Assembly: GCA_964532595.1 (NCBI GenBank) | Contig: CAZHIQ010000012.1 | Coordinates: forward strand, 26,125 to 90,124 | Source: Chryseosolibacter sp964532595 | Lineage (GTDB): Bacteria; Bacteroidota; Bacteroidia; Cytophagales; Cyclobacteriaceae | Direction of reading: 5' to 3' | DNA length: 64,000 nucleotides | In this document: one piece after another, positions 35,344 through 44,603 of the stretch | How positions within the stretch are numbered: position 1 is the stretch's first letter | How the letters are laid out: each line of letters begins with the position of its first letter | The notes under the pieces: generated by a model | Told to the model about the DNA's origin: nothing | Databases searched by the model: none | What the model saw: the letters and a program-made list of their open reading frames with translations, nothing else | Translations under genes and position numbers: made by a program

Positions 35344-36564
35344 TTAATCGAACCGGATCGCACGAATCGGAGAAATGCGTGAAATAGCCATCGTAGGTAT
35401 GACCAGAATAATAGTGACCAGAACGAGCGTGATGATGTTAAGAGCGAGGACGATATCCCAGTGCCAGCTGATCGGCACAAAGCTCATGTAGTAGTCGTGC
35501 GGATTCAGCTTGATGATTTTGAATCGATCCTGAAGGAAGCAAACGCCCAGGCCGAGGATGTTCCCCAGCGCAAGGCCCTTCAGAATAAGCCTGACGCCAT
35601 TGAATACAAATATCGAGCGGATCAGTCCGTTACTTCCCCCCAGGGCCTTGAGCATGCCGATCATCTGCGTTCGCTCCATCACCAGGATCAGGACGACTGA
35701 GATCATGTTGACGCATACAACCGTCATGATAATCCCAAGCAAGATGTTGACCTGGCGACTCAACAAACCCAGCCATTCGAACACCTGAATAAACCGGTCG
35801 CTGATTCTCTCGATATTCAAATCAAAATCAATCTTGTCGCCAAGGGCGAAAGCTGCTTCATCGACACGGGTAGGATCGGTCACAAACACTTCAAGACCAC
35901 CCGCCACGCTATCGGGCCAGTCGTTCAGGCGTTGAATCAAGCCAATGTCGCAGAGAACGACCCGGCTGTCGAAGTATTCCGACAAGTTGGTTTCATACAC
36001 ACCGACCACTTTTAGCCGACGAAAGCGCGGTGGATTCTGAAAGAAGTGAACAATGATGTCATCCCCCACGTCCTTGCGCAATTTTGTGGCGATGACCTTG
36101 CTCAGAACAACATCGTTCGAGTACCCGGAATCCGAGAACGTGAGGAAACGCCCGGCAACCAGGTTCTCTGAAAAGATTTCACGATGAAAGCGCTCGCCTA
36201 CTCCCTTGATCACCACGCCGAGTGCTTCATCATCAGCTTTCACAACACCTACCTTAGTCGCATACTCCTGAACGTGTCGGATATAAGGGTAATCCTGGGG
36301 ATTTTTATAAAGATCAATCTTGAAATCCATAGGCTGTTGCTCCATGGAGTTGTTCATTGAGAACTTAGTAACACTGATGTGGCCGCTGAAGCTGTAGATT
36401 TTGTCCATCACCGTTTCCTGAAATCCCTTCATAATCAGGAAAGCAACGATCGATGCTGCAAGGCCGATAGCGATACTTACAACGGCTATCTTGTGAATCG
36501 TTGTCGAAAATCCGTTCTGGCTACCCCCGCTGATGCGCTTCGATATGAAATAAGAAAGGTTCAA
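35344..36564 (-). CDS. LolC/LolE-type ABC transporter permease (FtsX fold)
   Basis: A 406-residue inner-membrane protein with the MacB/FtsX topology: helix 1 (about 27-48), a periplasmic domain (about 50-265), then three helices near 268-395. The start NLSYFISKRISGGSQNGFST and the helix AVVSIAIGLAASIVAFLIMKGF resemble lipoprotein-release permeases LolC/LolE. No ATPase or second permease gene adjoins, but Bacteroidota often place the ATPase elsewhere. Its likely role is delivering lipoproteins from the inner membrane; other FtsX-like functions are possible. Confidence 0.82.
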   Translation of the reverse strand: MNLSYFISKRISGGSQNGFSTTIHKIAVVSIAIGLAASIVAFLIMKGFQETVMDKIYSFSGHISVTKFSMNNSMEQQPMDFKIDLYKNPQDYPYIRHVQEYATKVGVVKADDEALGVVIKGVGERFHREIFSENLVAGRFLTFSDSGYSNDVVLSKVIATKLRKDVGDDIIVHFFQNPPRFRRLKVVGVYETNLSEYFDSRVVLCDIGLIQRLNDWPDSVAGGLEVFVTDPTRVDEAAFALGDKIDFDLNIERISDRFIQVFEWLGLLSRQVNILLGIIMTVVCVNMISVVLILVMERTQMIGMLKALGGSNGLIRSIFVFNGVRLILKGLALGNILGLGVCFLQDRFKIIKLNPHDYYMSFVPISWHWDIVLALNIITLVLVTIILVIPTMAISRISPIRAIRFD

Positions 36565-36635
36565 ACTTTTGCTATATTTCCGGACGTTTGCAAATTAAAC
36601 CATTACCCGCAAACTCCCCCCACGAACCAGAAATT

Positions 36636-37817
36636 ATGAAAAATATCATTGTCACCCTCCTGCTGTTTTTTTCCTTAGTTTCGTCTAACTGCACCGTGAA
36701 GCCAGCCGCGTCGGTCCCGCAGAACGATGTCTCCGTACGCGTCGGTGCGGAACGACTTGACGTGCTGCTTCCCCTCCTCAACGGCAAGAATGTAGCGCTG
36801 GTCGTGAACCATACGTCGCTCGTTGGCAATACGCATCTCGCCGACACGCTCCTCGCATCCGGCGTTGCGGTAACGAAAGTCTTTGCCCCCGAGCACGGTT
36901 TCCGCGGAGCCGCCCCTGACGGCGCAAAAATCAGCGACGACATTGACGAACGCACCGGCTTGCCTATCATTTCACTTTACGGCGCAAACCGCAAGCCGAC
37001 CCCGGAGCAACTGGCCGATGTTGACGTGGTGATCTTCGACATTCAGGATGTCGGAACACGCTTCTACACCTACATCAGTACCATGCACTATGCAATGGAA
37101 GCATGCGCGGAACAAAACAAGAAAATGATCGTCCTCGATCGCCCTAATCCCAACGGCGATTTTGTCGATGGCCCGGTCCGCGTTCCAGAGCTCAAGTCGT
37201 TCGTGGGTATGCACCCCATCCCCGTTGTCCATGGACTCACTGTTGGGGAACTGGCTAACATGATCAATGGCGAGGGGTGGCTGGAGAACGAAGTCAGATG
37301 CGATCTGGAGGTTATCACTCTGGAGAACTGGACCCACGCCGACCGATATTCGCTGCCGGTAAAACCATCTCCCAATTTGCCTAACGACCAGGCTGTGCGA
37401 CTGTACCCTTCGCTCTGTCTGTTCGAAGGTACCGTTATCAGCGTAGGACGAGGAACGGAACAACCTTTTCTTGTGATTGGAAACCCGACGTTCAAGGACA
37501 TGCCCTACAGCTTTACTCCACGCCCGATCGCCAACATGTCTACCCACCCTCCTCACAACGGAGAAACATGCTATGGACTTGACCTCAGCGCCGTGGAGGT
37601 ACAACCCCGTATTACCCTGGAGTACATCATCGACTTCTACAATCGTTATGAAGACAAAGAGAAATTTTTCATCGGCTCATTCGATCGCCTGGCCGGAACT
37701 CCGGAATTGAAGCAGCAAATTATCGAGGGCATGACCGAAGAGCAGATCCGCGAAAGCTGGCAATCCGAACTTGACGCCTTCAAGGCTATGCGAAAAAAAT
37801 ATTTGCTGTACCCCTGA
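36636..37817 (+). CDS. namZ: DUF1343 family exo-beta-N-acetylmuramidase (NamZ-like)
   Basis: A 393-residue exported protein. The signal peptide has a Cys near residue 18 (VSSNC) but not an ideal lipobox. The DUF1343 core is recognised by NVALVVNHTSLVG, the catalytic-site APEHGFRGA, VVIFDIQDVGTRFYTYIST, DRPNPNG and GRGTEQPF. Characterised members remove terminal N-acetylmuramic acid from peptidoglycan fragments. ATG 36636 starts the signal peptide; a longer frame runs into the divergent promoter region. It precedes nth by 16 bases and is divergent from the Lol-type permease. Confidence 0.88.
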   Translation: MKNIIVTLLLFFSLVSSNCTVKPAASVPQNDVSVRVGAERLDVLLPLLNGKNVALVVNHTSLVGNTHLADTLLASGVAVTKVFAPEHGFRGAAPDGAKISDDIDERTGLPIISLYGANRKPTPEQLADVDVVIFDIQDVGTRFYTYISTMHYAMEACAEQNKKMIVLDRPNPNGDFVDGPVRVPELKSFVGMHPIPVVHGLTVGELANMINGEGWLENEVRCDLEVITLENWTHADRYSLPVKPSPNLPNDQAVRLYPSLCLFEGTVISVGRGTEQPFLVIGNPTFKDMPYSFTPRPIANMSTHPPHNGETCYGLDLSAVEVQPRITLEYIIDFYNRYEDKEKFFIGSFDRLAGTPELKQQIIEGMTEEQIRESWQSELDAFKAMRKKYLLYP

Positions 37818-37833
37818 TGGTCACGATGTTCTT

Positions 37834-38469
37834 ATGACGAAGGCTGAAAAAGTAAAAGATATTCTCCGAATTCTCGACGAACACTTTCCGGATCCTGACA
37901 TCCCACTCGATCACAAGGACGCATATACACTGCTGATTGCAGTTCTGCTGTCAGCACAGTGCACTGATGAACGCGTAAACAAAACCACCCCGCATCTCTT
38001 CGCACTCGCCGACAATCCCTTTGATATGGCGAAAATCCCGGTCGATCAGATTCGCGAGATCATAAAGCCTTGTGGCCTCTCACCTGCCAAAGCGAAAGCC
38101 ATCAGTAAATTATCGCAGATTCTAATTGACAAGTATGACGGGGAAGTCCCCCAAACCTTTGAGGAACTGGAAGAACTTCCGGGTGTAGGCCACAAGACAG
38201 CGTCAGTGGTGATGACACAGGTCTTTAAACAACCGGCGTTCCCCGTCGATACTCACATCCACCGCCTCGCGTACCGATGGGGCCTTTCGAACGGAAAAAG
38301 CGTAGAGCAAACCGAGCGCGACCTGAAACGACTGATTCCTCAGGAGAAGTGGGACAAGGCCCATCTTCAGATCATCTACTTCGGCAGAAAATATTGTCCA
38401 GCCCGGGGACATATCTGGGAGAATTGCCCCATCTGCTCTAAATACATGCGAAAGAGCCTGCGCAGCTAG
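37834..38469 (+). CDS. nth: Endonuclease III (DNA glycosylase/AP lyase)
   Basis: A 211-residue repair enzyme that removes oxidised pyrimidines and cuts at abasic sites. The helix-hairpin-helix LPGVGHKTASVV contains the catalytic Lys and FPVDTHIHR the catalytic Asp. The iron-sulphur end is unusual: only three Cys in C-x8-C-x2-C (KYCPARGHIWENCPIC) instead of C-x6-C-x2-C-x5-C. ATG 37834 is used since the longer frame overlaps namZ. Probably co-transcribed with namZ. Confidence 0.93.
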   Translation: MTKAEKVKDILRILDEHFPDPDIPLDHKDAYTLLIAVLLSAQCTDERVNKTTPHLFALADNPFDMAKIPVDQIREIIKPCGLSPAKAKAISKLSQILIDKYDGEVPQTFEELEELPGVGHKTASVVMTQVFKQPAFPVDTHIHRLAYRWGLSNGKSVEQTERDLKRLIPQEKWDKAHLQIIYFGRKYCPARGHIWENCPICSKYMRKSLRS

Positions 38470-38503
38470 TCGTCGTTGTTCTGGTAACTCTCCGCTCAAG
38501 CCA

Positions 38504-38511
38504 TATATTTG
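38504..38511 (+). promoter_or_regulatory. Candidate -7 box immediately before fmt
   Basis: TATATTTG is an exact TAnnTTTG and ends only 7 bases before the fmt ATG at 38519. If used, the transcript would begin at or very near the A of the start codon. A TTG at 38,476 is 25 bases away, a little too far, so the promoter is uncertain. Confidence 0.4.
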
Positions 38512-38518
38512 CCGACAT

Positions 38519-39442
38519 ATGCAGTCTCCGCTAAGAATTGTGTTTATGGGCACGCCCGAATTCGCCGTGCCTTCTCTCGAGATACTTGTCGCTAACAACT
38601 TCAATGTCGTTGCCGTGGTAACGGCGCCAGACAAGCCGCAGGGGCGCGGGCAAAAAATCGTCGCCTCACCCGTGAAAGCGTGTGCGCTCAATCACGATAT
38701 ACCGGTGTTACAGCCCACAAATCTAAAAGCTTCCGACTTCGTCGAGGAACTTCGCAGTTATGCTGCCGACCTGCAGATAGTCGTAGCCTTCAGGATGCTT
38801 CCCGAAGTAGTGTGGAACATGCCACCGCTAGGCACGTTTAACCTCCACGCATCGCTCCTTCCCCAATACCGGGGAGCGGCCCCTATCAACTGGGCGATCA
38901 TCAATGGCGAAAAAGAAACCGGAGTCACCACCTTCTTCCTCAAACATGAAATCGATACCGGCAGCATTATCTTTCAGGAGTCAGAGCCAATTAACGACAA
39001 CGATGATGCCGGTACACTCTATCAACGCCTTATGGAAAAGGGCGCTGCGCTTGTACTCAAGACCGTGAAGGCTATTCAGCAGGGTGAGTATACCCCCGTC
39101 CCGCAATCCGACAAGGAAGTTCTCAGGGCAGCCCCCAAAATATTTCGCGAAGACTGTGAGATAAATTGGAACCGCCCCGCACATGCCGTCCGCAATTTCA
39201 TCCGAGGCCTTTCGCCCTATCCGGGCGCCTGGATAAAACTCAACAACAAGACATATAAAATTTTCAAAAGCCAGGTAGTCGACCACCCAGACGCCGGGAA
39301 AGAAACAGGCGACTATGTAACAGACAACAGGAATTATCTCTATTTTAAATGTTCCGACCGATGGATCTCTGTCGTCGAATGGCAACCTGAAGGGAAGAAA
39401 CGGCTGACCATACGCGACTTTTTTCTCGGTAACCAGCTTTAA
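38519..39442 (+). CDS. fmt: Methionyl-tRNA formyltransferase
   Basis: A 307-residue enzyme that formylates initiator Met-tRNA. The N-terminal domain has MGTPEFAVPSLE and the formyl-THF site SLLPQYRGAAPINWAI with the catalytic Asn-His-Asp set (FNLHASLLP, HEIDTG). The C-terminal tRNA-binding barrel begins near residue 205 (INWNRPAHAVRNFIRGLSPYPGAW). Followed after four bases by folA, which keeps the folate pool, so the two form a small folate/translation-start operon. Confidence 0.96.
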   Translation: MQSPLRIVFMGTPEFAVPSLEILVANNFNVVAVVTAPDKPQGRGQKIVASPVKACALNHDIPVLQPTNLKASDFVEELRSYAADLQIVVAFRMLPEVVWNMPPLGTFNLHASLLPQYRGAAPINWAIINGEKETGVTTFFLKHEIDTGSIIFQESEPINDNDDAGTLYQRLMEKGAALVLKTVKAIQQGEYTPVPQSDKEVLRAAPKIFREDCEINWNRPAHAVRNFIRGLSPYPGAWIKLNNKTYKIFKSQVVDHPDAGKETGDYVTDNRNYLYFKCSDRWISVVEWQPEGKKRLTIRDFFLGNQL

Positions 39443-39446
39443 GTCT

Positions 39447-39956
39447 ATGATTGTATCCGCCATTGCAGCCCTGGCAACGAATCGTGTTATCGGTAGGGAC
39501 AACGACCTGCCCTGGCACCTGCCCGATGACATGAAGTTTTTCATGCAAAGTACAACGGGCCACCATGTCATCATGGGACGGAGAAACTATGAGTCGTTGC
39601 CTCCCAAATACAAACCCCTTCCCAACCGTACCAACATTGTACTCACACGCCAGCAAGACTTCAAGGCTCCGGGATGTCTCGTCATGCATGATATAACATC
39701 CGCACTCGAACACGCGCGTAACCAGGGTGAAAATGAGTGCTTCATCATTGGCGGTGCGGAAATCTATCGACTAGCCCTTCCCTATACCACGCGTCTCTAT
39801 CTGACGGAGATACACGCCGACATCGAGGGTGATACCTTCTTCCCCGCAGTGGACCCCGCCGACTGGAAAGAGGTGAGCAGATCTCATCATCCTGCTGACG
39901 AACGTCATCAATATCCGTTCGACATCGTAATCTACGACCGCATAACCCAATTATGA
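39447..39956 (+). CDS. folA: Dihydrofolate reductase
   Basis: A 169-residue reductase making tetrahydrofolate with NADPH. MIVSAIAALATNRVIGRDND, the LPWHLPDDMKFF substrate helix with its carboxylate Asp, MGRRNYESLP, and IIGGAEIYRLALP (NADPH site) all match chromosomal DHFR. No sign of a trimethoprim-resistance plasmid type. Overlaps the next gene by four bases (ATGA), so translation is coupled. Confidence 0.97.
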   Translation: MIVSAIAALATNRVIGRDNDLPWHLPDDMKFFMQSTTGHHVIMGRRNYESLPPKYKPLPNRTNIVLTRQQDFKAPGCLVMHDITSALEHARNQGENECFIIGGAEIYRLALPYTTRLYLTEIHADIEGDTFFPAVDPADWKEVSRSHHPADERHQYPFDIVIYDRITQL

Positions 39957-40753
39957 CCACTGTAAGCAAGAAAGTCTTCTGGATTACCGGTGCTTCATCC
40001 GGAATTGGCGAAGCCCTCGCCTACGTTCTGGCCGCAAAAGGAGCCCGTTTGATTCTATCGGCACGGCGGAAAGATGAACTCGCGCGGGTGAAAGGAAACT
40101 GTCCCGCGGAGGCACAAGCCGACATAAGTATCCTGCCGATCGATCTTGCCGAACCTTCAACACTCGAGGTATCCACCCAAGCTGCGATTCAACTTTTTGG
40201 GCACATAGATGTACTGATTAATAACGGAGGAATAAGTCAACGCAGTCTTGTCTCAGAAACATCGATGGAGGTCGACCGACGCATCATGGAAGTAAACTAC
40301 TTTGGTGCCGTCGCCTTGACCAAACATCTTCTTCCACATTTTATCTCGAGAAGGTCGGGCCACTATGTCGCGATCAGCAGTGTAACGGGTAAATTCGGCA
40401 CTCCCTATCGCTCGGCCTATGCGGCTTCAAAGCACGCGCTTCACGGCTTCTTTGATGCGGTCCGCGCCGAACACTACCGCGACAATATTCGCGTAACGAT
40501 GATTTGCCCCGGCTTTATCCACACGCCCATCACTTACGCCGCACTCACCGGCGACGGTACGCCGCTCAACAAGATGGACGAAGCTCAGTTTAAAGGCAAG
40601 CCGGCGGATTGGTGTGCCAGAAAGATTGTCCGCGCTATCGAACGCAACCGCGAGGAGGTCTATATCGGCGGTAAAGAAGTTCTCGGAGTATATGTAAAAC
40701 GCTTTCTCCCCGCGCTGTTCTCGCGAATCATCAGACGGGTTCCTGTGCGGTAA
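39953..40753 (+). CDS. Short-chain dehydrogenase/reductase (DHRS7-like)
   Basis: A 266-residue classical SDR. Cofactor motif TGASSGIGEA, NNGGIS, catalytic Ser in AISSVTG and Tyr-Lys in YAASKHAL are all intact. The C-terminal region (CPGFIHTPITYAAL, then a basic KRFLPALFSRIIRR) resembles the DHRS7/ DHRS7B oxidoreductase subgroup. Substrate unknown. It is translationally coupled to folA but I see no biochemical reason for the link. Confidence 0.85.
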   Translation: MTTVSKKVFWITGASSGIGEALAYVLAAKGARLILSARRKDELARVKGNCPAEAQADISILPIDLAEPSTLEVSTQAAIQLFGHIDVLINNGGISQRSLVSETSMEVDRRIMEVNYFGAVALTKHLLPHFISRRSGHYVAISSVTGKFGTPYRSAYAASKHALHGFFDAVRAEHYRDNIRVTMICPGFIHTPITYAALTGDGTPLNKMDEAQFKGKPADWCARKIVRAIERNREEVYIGGKEVLGVYVKRFLPALFSRIIRRVPVR

Positions 40754-40776
40754 AGCAAACCTAAGAACGTATACGC

Positions 40777-42444
40777 TCACGCGGGAACCATCTCGCGATG
40801 GCCGACCCAATTAAACCGCCCCAATACAAACTGAGGATTTGTAAATGAGGCGTTCCCCGCAGGGTTACCTCCGCTCACATGGAAATCAGAAAAGGCCGCG
40901 TTCTGATTCATATATACGTTACCTGTTAAGTTGAACGACACCGGCGTCGCCGAGAGCGCCATCTCATCCGCGATTCGCGCCTTTGTTTCAGCATTGGTGA
41001 CATAGGCTCCGCATGAAATAGCTCCGTGATGTTCGGCCAAAGACTGAGCAATCTCAATCGATTCGTCGGTATTACGCGTACGAACGATGAAGGCTATCGG
41101 ACCGAAGTATTCGCGCGAATAAAGTTTGTAGTCAGACGCATCGAGTTCGACGACAACTGGCGTGGCCATTCTCGCTTTCGGAAACATCGGATGGGAAACG
41201 GTCCGGGAACGAAGCCAAACTTTACCGGGCATCTGCTCGGCCTCCCCGATCCGACGGAACGTTCTGTCGTTCTGAATTGCACCCATCACGAAAGGGCCAG
41301 CCTTTGGATTGTCGACCAAAGATGTTATTGCTTCACTAAGCTTCGTTGAAAAAGCATCGAACGTTGTCATCCCCTCTGCGGTCTTTATTCCCCCTGCCGG
41401 CACGAGAAAGTTCTGCGGAGCGGTGCACATCTGCCCACTATATAGCGTAAGGGAAACAGCAAGATTCGAAACCACTTTATCAATATCGTCGGTCGAATCG
41501 AGTATGACGCAGTTGACGCCCGCTTTTTCGGTGAATACGGTTTTTCCCGACAACGACTCGAGATAACTACCGAACTCCGGACTGCCCGTGTAATCTATGA
41601 TCTTCACAGCGGGATGCTCTGCCAACGCACGGGTCTTCATCGCATCGTGCGTGTCCACGGCGAGCTGGCAAATATTAAAATCAAGTTTCTCTTCGTCTAG
41701 AACTCGCTGAATTTCGCTGACGAACATCGCCAGCGGGAGTATTGCCCCGGGATGTGGTTTTACAATGACACTATTTCCCGTGATAAGGCTGCCATAGATC
41801 CCTCCTACCGAGTTCCAGGTCGGAAACGTAGAACATCCGATCACCAACGAAATACCTTTAGGTACCGGGCGCCACTCTTTATCCAGCTTCACCACGTATT
41901 TGCCCATCGGTTTCTCCCAGTGAGCTCGTTGAGGAACACGCCGAAGTTCTTCATAACCGGCGGCAATCGCCTCCAGCGCACGGTCAGCCGCATGGGGCCC
42001 CGACGCCTGGAACGCCATCATAAACCCCTGGCCGGTGGTGTGCATGGTGGCATAGGCGAGCTCAAAAAAACGATCTCTCAGGCGTTCAAGCGATTCCAGT
42101 AAAATGCCTGCGCGTCGATTGACGTCAAGCTTTCGCCAACTATGGAAGGCAGCTCTCGAGCGTTGAACGAGACTATCGGTATTGTACGCAGGATAGGTGA
42201 TTCCGAGCTTTTCATGCAAGTAAGGAGACTCTTCCTCTCCAATCCAGGATTCGGCATCTTTCTGAAGAAGCTGATCGAAGGGTTTACCCAATCTCGATTT
42301 GAATGCCTGCTGCCCCTGAGCATCAGCAGAATCACCGTAGATCGCCGGAGCAGGGTTTTCAGGAAAAGCGGCAAAGAATTGTCGCGCATGCAAAGCCTCA
42401 ACAGCTTTGGTGAGCACGGATTGGTGCTTGTCAAACAATTCCAT
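40777..42444 (-). CDS. paaN: PaaN-like aldehyde dehydrogenase
   Basis: A 555-residue dehydrogenase of the PaaN type described for phenylacetate degradation. It starts MELFDKHQSVLTKAVEALHARQFF. Seen: a long PaaN-specific N-terminal region, VIGCSTFPTWNSVGGIYGSL, TEKAGVN in place of the common ELGG block, and the nucleophile Cys in LYSGQMCTAPQNF. No other paa gene is present here, so it may process a ring-cleavage aldehyde made elsewhere or another aldehyde. ATG 42444 is preferred to a longer frame that would run into the preceding gene. Confidence 0.85.
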   Translation of the reverse strand: MELFDKHQSVLTKAVEALHARQFFAAFPENPAPAIYGDSADAQGQQAFKSRLGKPFDQLLQKDAESWIGEEESPYLHEKLGITYPAYNTDSLVQRSRAAFHSWRKLDVNRRAGILLESLERLRDRFFELAYATMHTTGQGFMMAFQASGPHAADRALEAIAAGYEELRRVPQRAHWEKPMGKYVVKLDKEWRPVPKGISLVIGCSTFPTWNSVGGIYGSLITGNSVIVKPHPGAILPLAMFVSEIQRVLDEEKLDFNICQLAVDTHDAMKTRALAEHPAVKIIDYTGSPEFGSYLESLSGKTVFTEKAGVNCVILDSTDDIDKVVSNLAVSLTLYSGQMCTAPQNFLVPAGGIKTAEGMTTFDAFSTKLSEAITSLVDNPKAGPFVMGAIQNDRTFRRIGEAEQMPGKVWLRSRTVSHPMFPKARMATPVVVELDASDYKLYSREYFGPIAFIVRTRNTDESIEIAQSLAEHHGAISCGAYVTNAETKARIADEMALSATPVSFNLTGNVYMNQNAAFSDFHVSGGNPAGNASFTNPQFVLGRFNWVGHREMVPA

Positions 42445-42494
42445 AGAGAGGATGATTTTTCTGACAGCGTCTGCAAAAATCATCCCCCGGCTGC

Positions 42495-43205
42495 TTACCG
42501 CGCTCCGAACACCCGGCGGAGGAGCTCGGTCGTCCGGGCAGCCGGATTTTCCCGAATGCTTTTTTCTTCGCGGGCAATCATAAGGAACAGTCCCTCAATC
42601 GCTTTGTCTGTGGCGTAATCGTCGAGATCAGGGTTCACTTTCTGGACAAGGGGTATCTGATTATACCGGCTCACGATATCGCCGTAATAACGGGTCGCAT
42701 TCACCTCATTAAGGGAACGTTGCACGACCGGCTTGAATTTCTCTTTCAGCAATCCTGACGTGGTGCGCTTAAGATACTGCGTCGCCGCATCATCTTCACC
42801 TCTGAGAATTGCCCATGCATCTTCAATCGTCATCGAACGTATCGCTTCAACAAAGATGGGTTTGGCTTCGCGTGCCGCCATCTCAGCCCCCCGGTTGAGT
42901 GCCGTCACAAATTTATCGACCTCGCTGCCCAACCCGATTTGTCGAAGTCTCTCCTCTACACGTTGCACATCCGGTGGGAAGGGAATTTTTATTTCCGGAT
43001 TCTTGAGATAGCCATCGGCCTGTGACACCAGATCACTTCCCTTGGAAATACCAACCACCAGGGCTTCCTTAAGTCCCTGCGCTACCTCGCTGGTGGAGGG
43101 CGTACCCCCCAGCGACTTGCTCACTTCACCGAGGGTTTGATTAAGTTGGGCGCTTGTGCAGGCACCGGCCGTGATAATCAGTGGTATGATGAATCGTTTA
43201 ATCAT
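42495..43205 (-). CDS. DUF4197 lipoprotein
   Basis: A 236-residue helical protein with a lipoprotein signal (MIKRFIIPLIITAGAC, Cys16). The body is the DUF4197 family: GLKEALVVGISKGSDLVSQADGY, KIPFPPDVQRVEERLRQIG, and a C-terminal DYATDKAIEGLFLMIAREE. Function of the family is unknown. Promoter box at 43,244. It may be co-transcribed with the PaaN gene, 50 bases downstream. Confidence 0.9.
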   Translation of the reverse strand: MIKRFIIPLIITAGACTSAQLNQTLGEVSKSLGGTPSTSEVAQGLKEALVVGISKGSDLVSQADGYLKNPEIKIPFPPDVQRVEERLRQIGLGSEVDKFVTALNRGAEMAAREAKPIFVEAIRSMTIEDAWAILRGEDDAATQYLKRTTSGLLKEKFKPVVQRSLNEVNATRYYGDIVSRYNQIPLVQKVNPDLDDYATDKAIEGLFLMIAREEKSIRENPAARTTELLRRVFGAR

Positions 43206-43243
43206 AAATATGGATACGCTTGTAAAATGCCTAAGCGAAGGTA

Positions 43244-43251
43244 CAAAATTA
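43244..43251 (-). promoter_or_regulatory. Candidate -7 box for the DUF4197 gene
   Basis: On the minus strand this reads TAATTTTG (exact TAnnTTTG), 38 bases before the ATG. No clear -33 TTG. The box lies in the spacer shared with the divergent cinA gene. Confidence 0.45.
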
Positions 43252-43332
43252 GCCCGGCAAATAACCGATTGCAGTTCCCCGCAGATGCACGGCTATTTTC
43301 AATACCTTTACTTTGAAGCGTAAAACGCCTTT

Positions 43333-44589
43333 ATGAACGCTACCGCAGAAATAATTACCATCGGAGACGAAATCCTTTATGGTCACATTGTAGATACCAA
43401 CAGTCAGTGGATAGCCGCCACGCTTTCCGACACCGGCATTAAGGTAGTCCGGTCTACCACCGTCGGCGACGTAGTTGAGTCTATAATGAACGCCCTTAAG
43501 GAGGCTTCCCGACGAGCCGATATTATTCTGATCACCGGAGGGCTTGGCCCCACACGGGACGACCTGACCAAAGAATGTCTGGCCCGCTTTTTCAACTGCG
43601 ATATGCAGTTGCACGAAGAAGCGTTGGCGGAGGTGTCGAACTTTTTTGAGAGGCGAGGACGAGAACTTACCAAACTGAACCGTCAGCAGGCCGTCCTACC
43701 GGTATGTTGCACAAAAATCACCAACCGGGTGGGTACCGCTCCCGGCATGTGGTTCGACCACGAAGGGAAAGTGTTTGTGTCGATGCCGGGGGTACCGGGT
43801 GAAATGAAGTTGATGATGCAAGAGAGCATCGTGCCGCGACTGCGCGATCGGTTCAAACTTCCTGCGATTCATCACCTGACGATCAAAACGGTGGGAATCG
43901 GCGAGTCTTTCTTAGCCGACAAAATCTCGGAGTGGGAAGACGCCCTACCGCCCCATATTCGACTCGCCTACCTACCCGGTTACGGGGAAGTAAAGCTGCG
44001 ACTCACCGCAATCGGTGATCGGGCCGCACTTGCCGACGAAATGCATGCACAGGCCGATCGGCTTCGGGACTACGCTGGCCCTTACATCTACGGCCGCGAC
44101 GACGACACACTGGAAGGAGTAGTTGGCCAACTCCTGAAACACAAAAACTACACCGTAGGCTGTGCTGAAAGTTGCACGGGCGGATACCTCTCACATCGAT
44201 TTACGCGTGTTCCGGGCAGCTCCGAATATTTCAAAGGCAGCATCATCGCCTATGCTAACGAGGTTAAGGAAAGCGAACTCGGTGTTCCAAAAGAAATACT
44301 TGAAACCCACGGCGCGGTCAGTGAGGAAGTCGCGCGGGCCATGGCCGAAGGCATTCGCCGGCGGCTCAAAACGGATATCGGAATAGCCACCACGGGCGTG
44401 GCAGGCCCGGGTGGCGGAAGCCCTGAAAAACCTGTAGGAACCGTGTGGATCGCCTGCGCCAACGAAAGTCAGACCATCGCACGAAAGCTACAGCTCGCCA
44501 GTGACCGACTGACGAACATCCGGCTTTCCACTACTTTTTCACTTAACCTGGTCAGACGCTTTTTACTGGGGACTTCGGACGACCGGTAA
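43333..44589 (+). CDS. cinA: CinA family competence/damage-inducible protein
   Basis: A 418-residue two-domain protein. The N-terminal MoaB/MogA-like domain has IITIGDEILYGHIVDTN, ITGGLGPTRDDLTKE and MPGVPGEMK, and acts on ADP-ribose/NAD breakdown products in characterised members. The C-terminal PncC domain has VGCAESCTGGYLSHRFT and GVAGPGGGSPEKPVGTVWIA, which deamidates nicotinamide mononucleotide. It thus fits pyridine-nucleotide recycling. Divergent from the DUF4197 gene. Confidence 0.95.
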   Translation: MNATAEIITIGDEILYGHIVDTNSQWIAATLSDTGIKVVRSTTVGDVVESIMNALKEASRRADIILITGGLGPTRDDLTKECLARFFNCDMQLHEEALAEVSNFFERRGRELTKLNRQQAVLPVCCTKITNRVGTAPGMWFDHEGKVFVSMPGVPGEMKLMMQESIVPRLRDRFKLPAIHHLTIKTVGIGESFLADKISEWEDALPPHIRLAYLPGYGEVKLRLTAIGDRAALADEMHAQADRLRDYAGPYIYGRDDDTLEGVVGQLLKHKNYTVGCAESCTGGYLSHRFTRVPGSSEYFKGSIIAYANEVKESELGVPKEILETHGAVSEEVARAMAEGIRRRLKTDIGIATTGVAGPGGGSPEKPVGTVWIACANESQTIARKLQLASDRLTNIRLSTTFSLNLVRRFLLGTSDDR

Positions 44590-44603
44590 ATCCGCCCTGG
44601 CTG

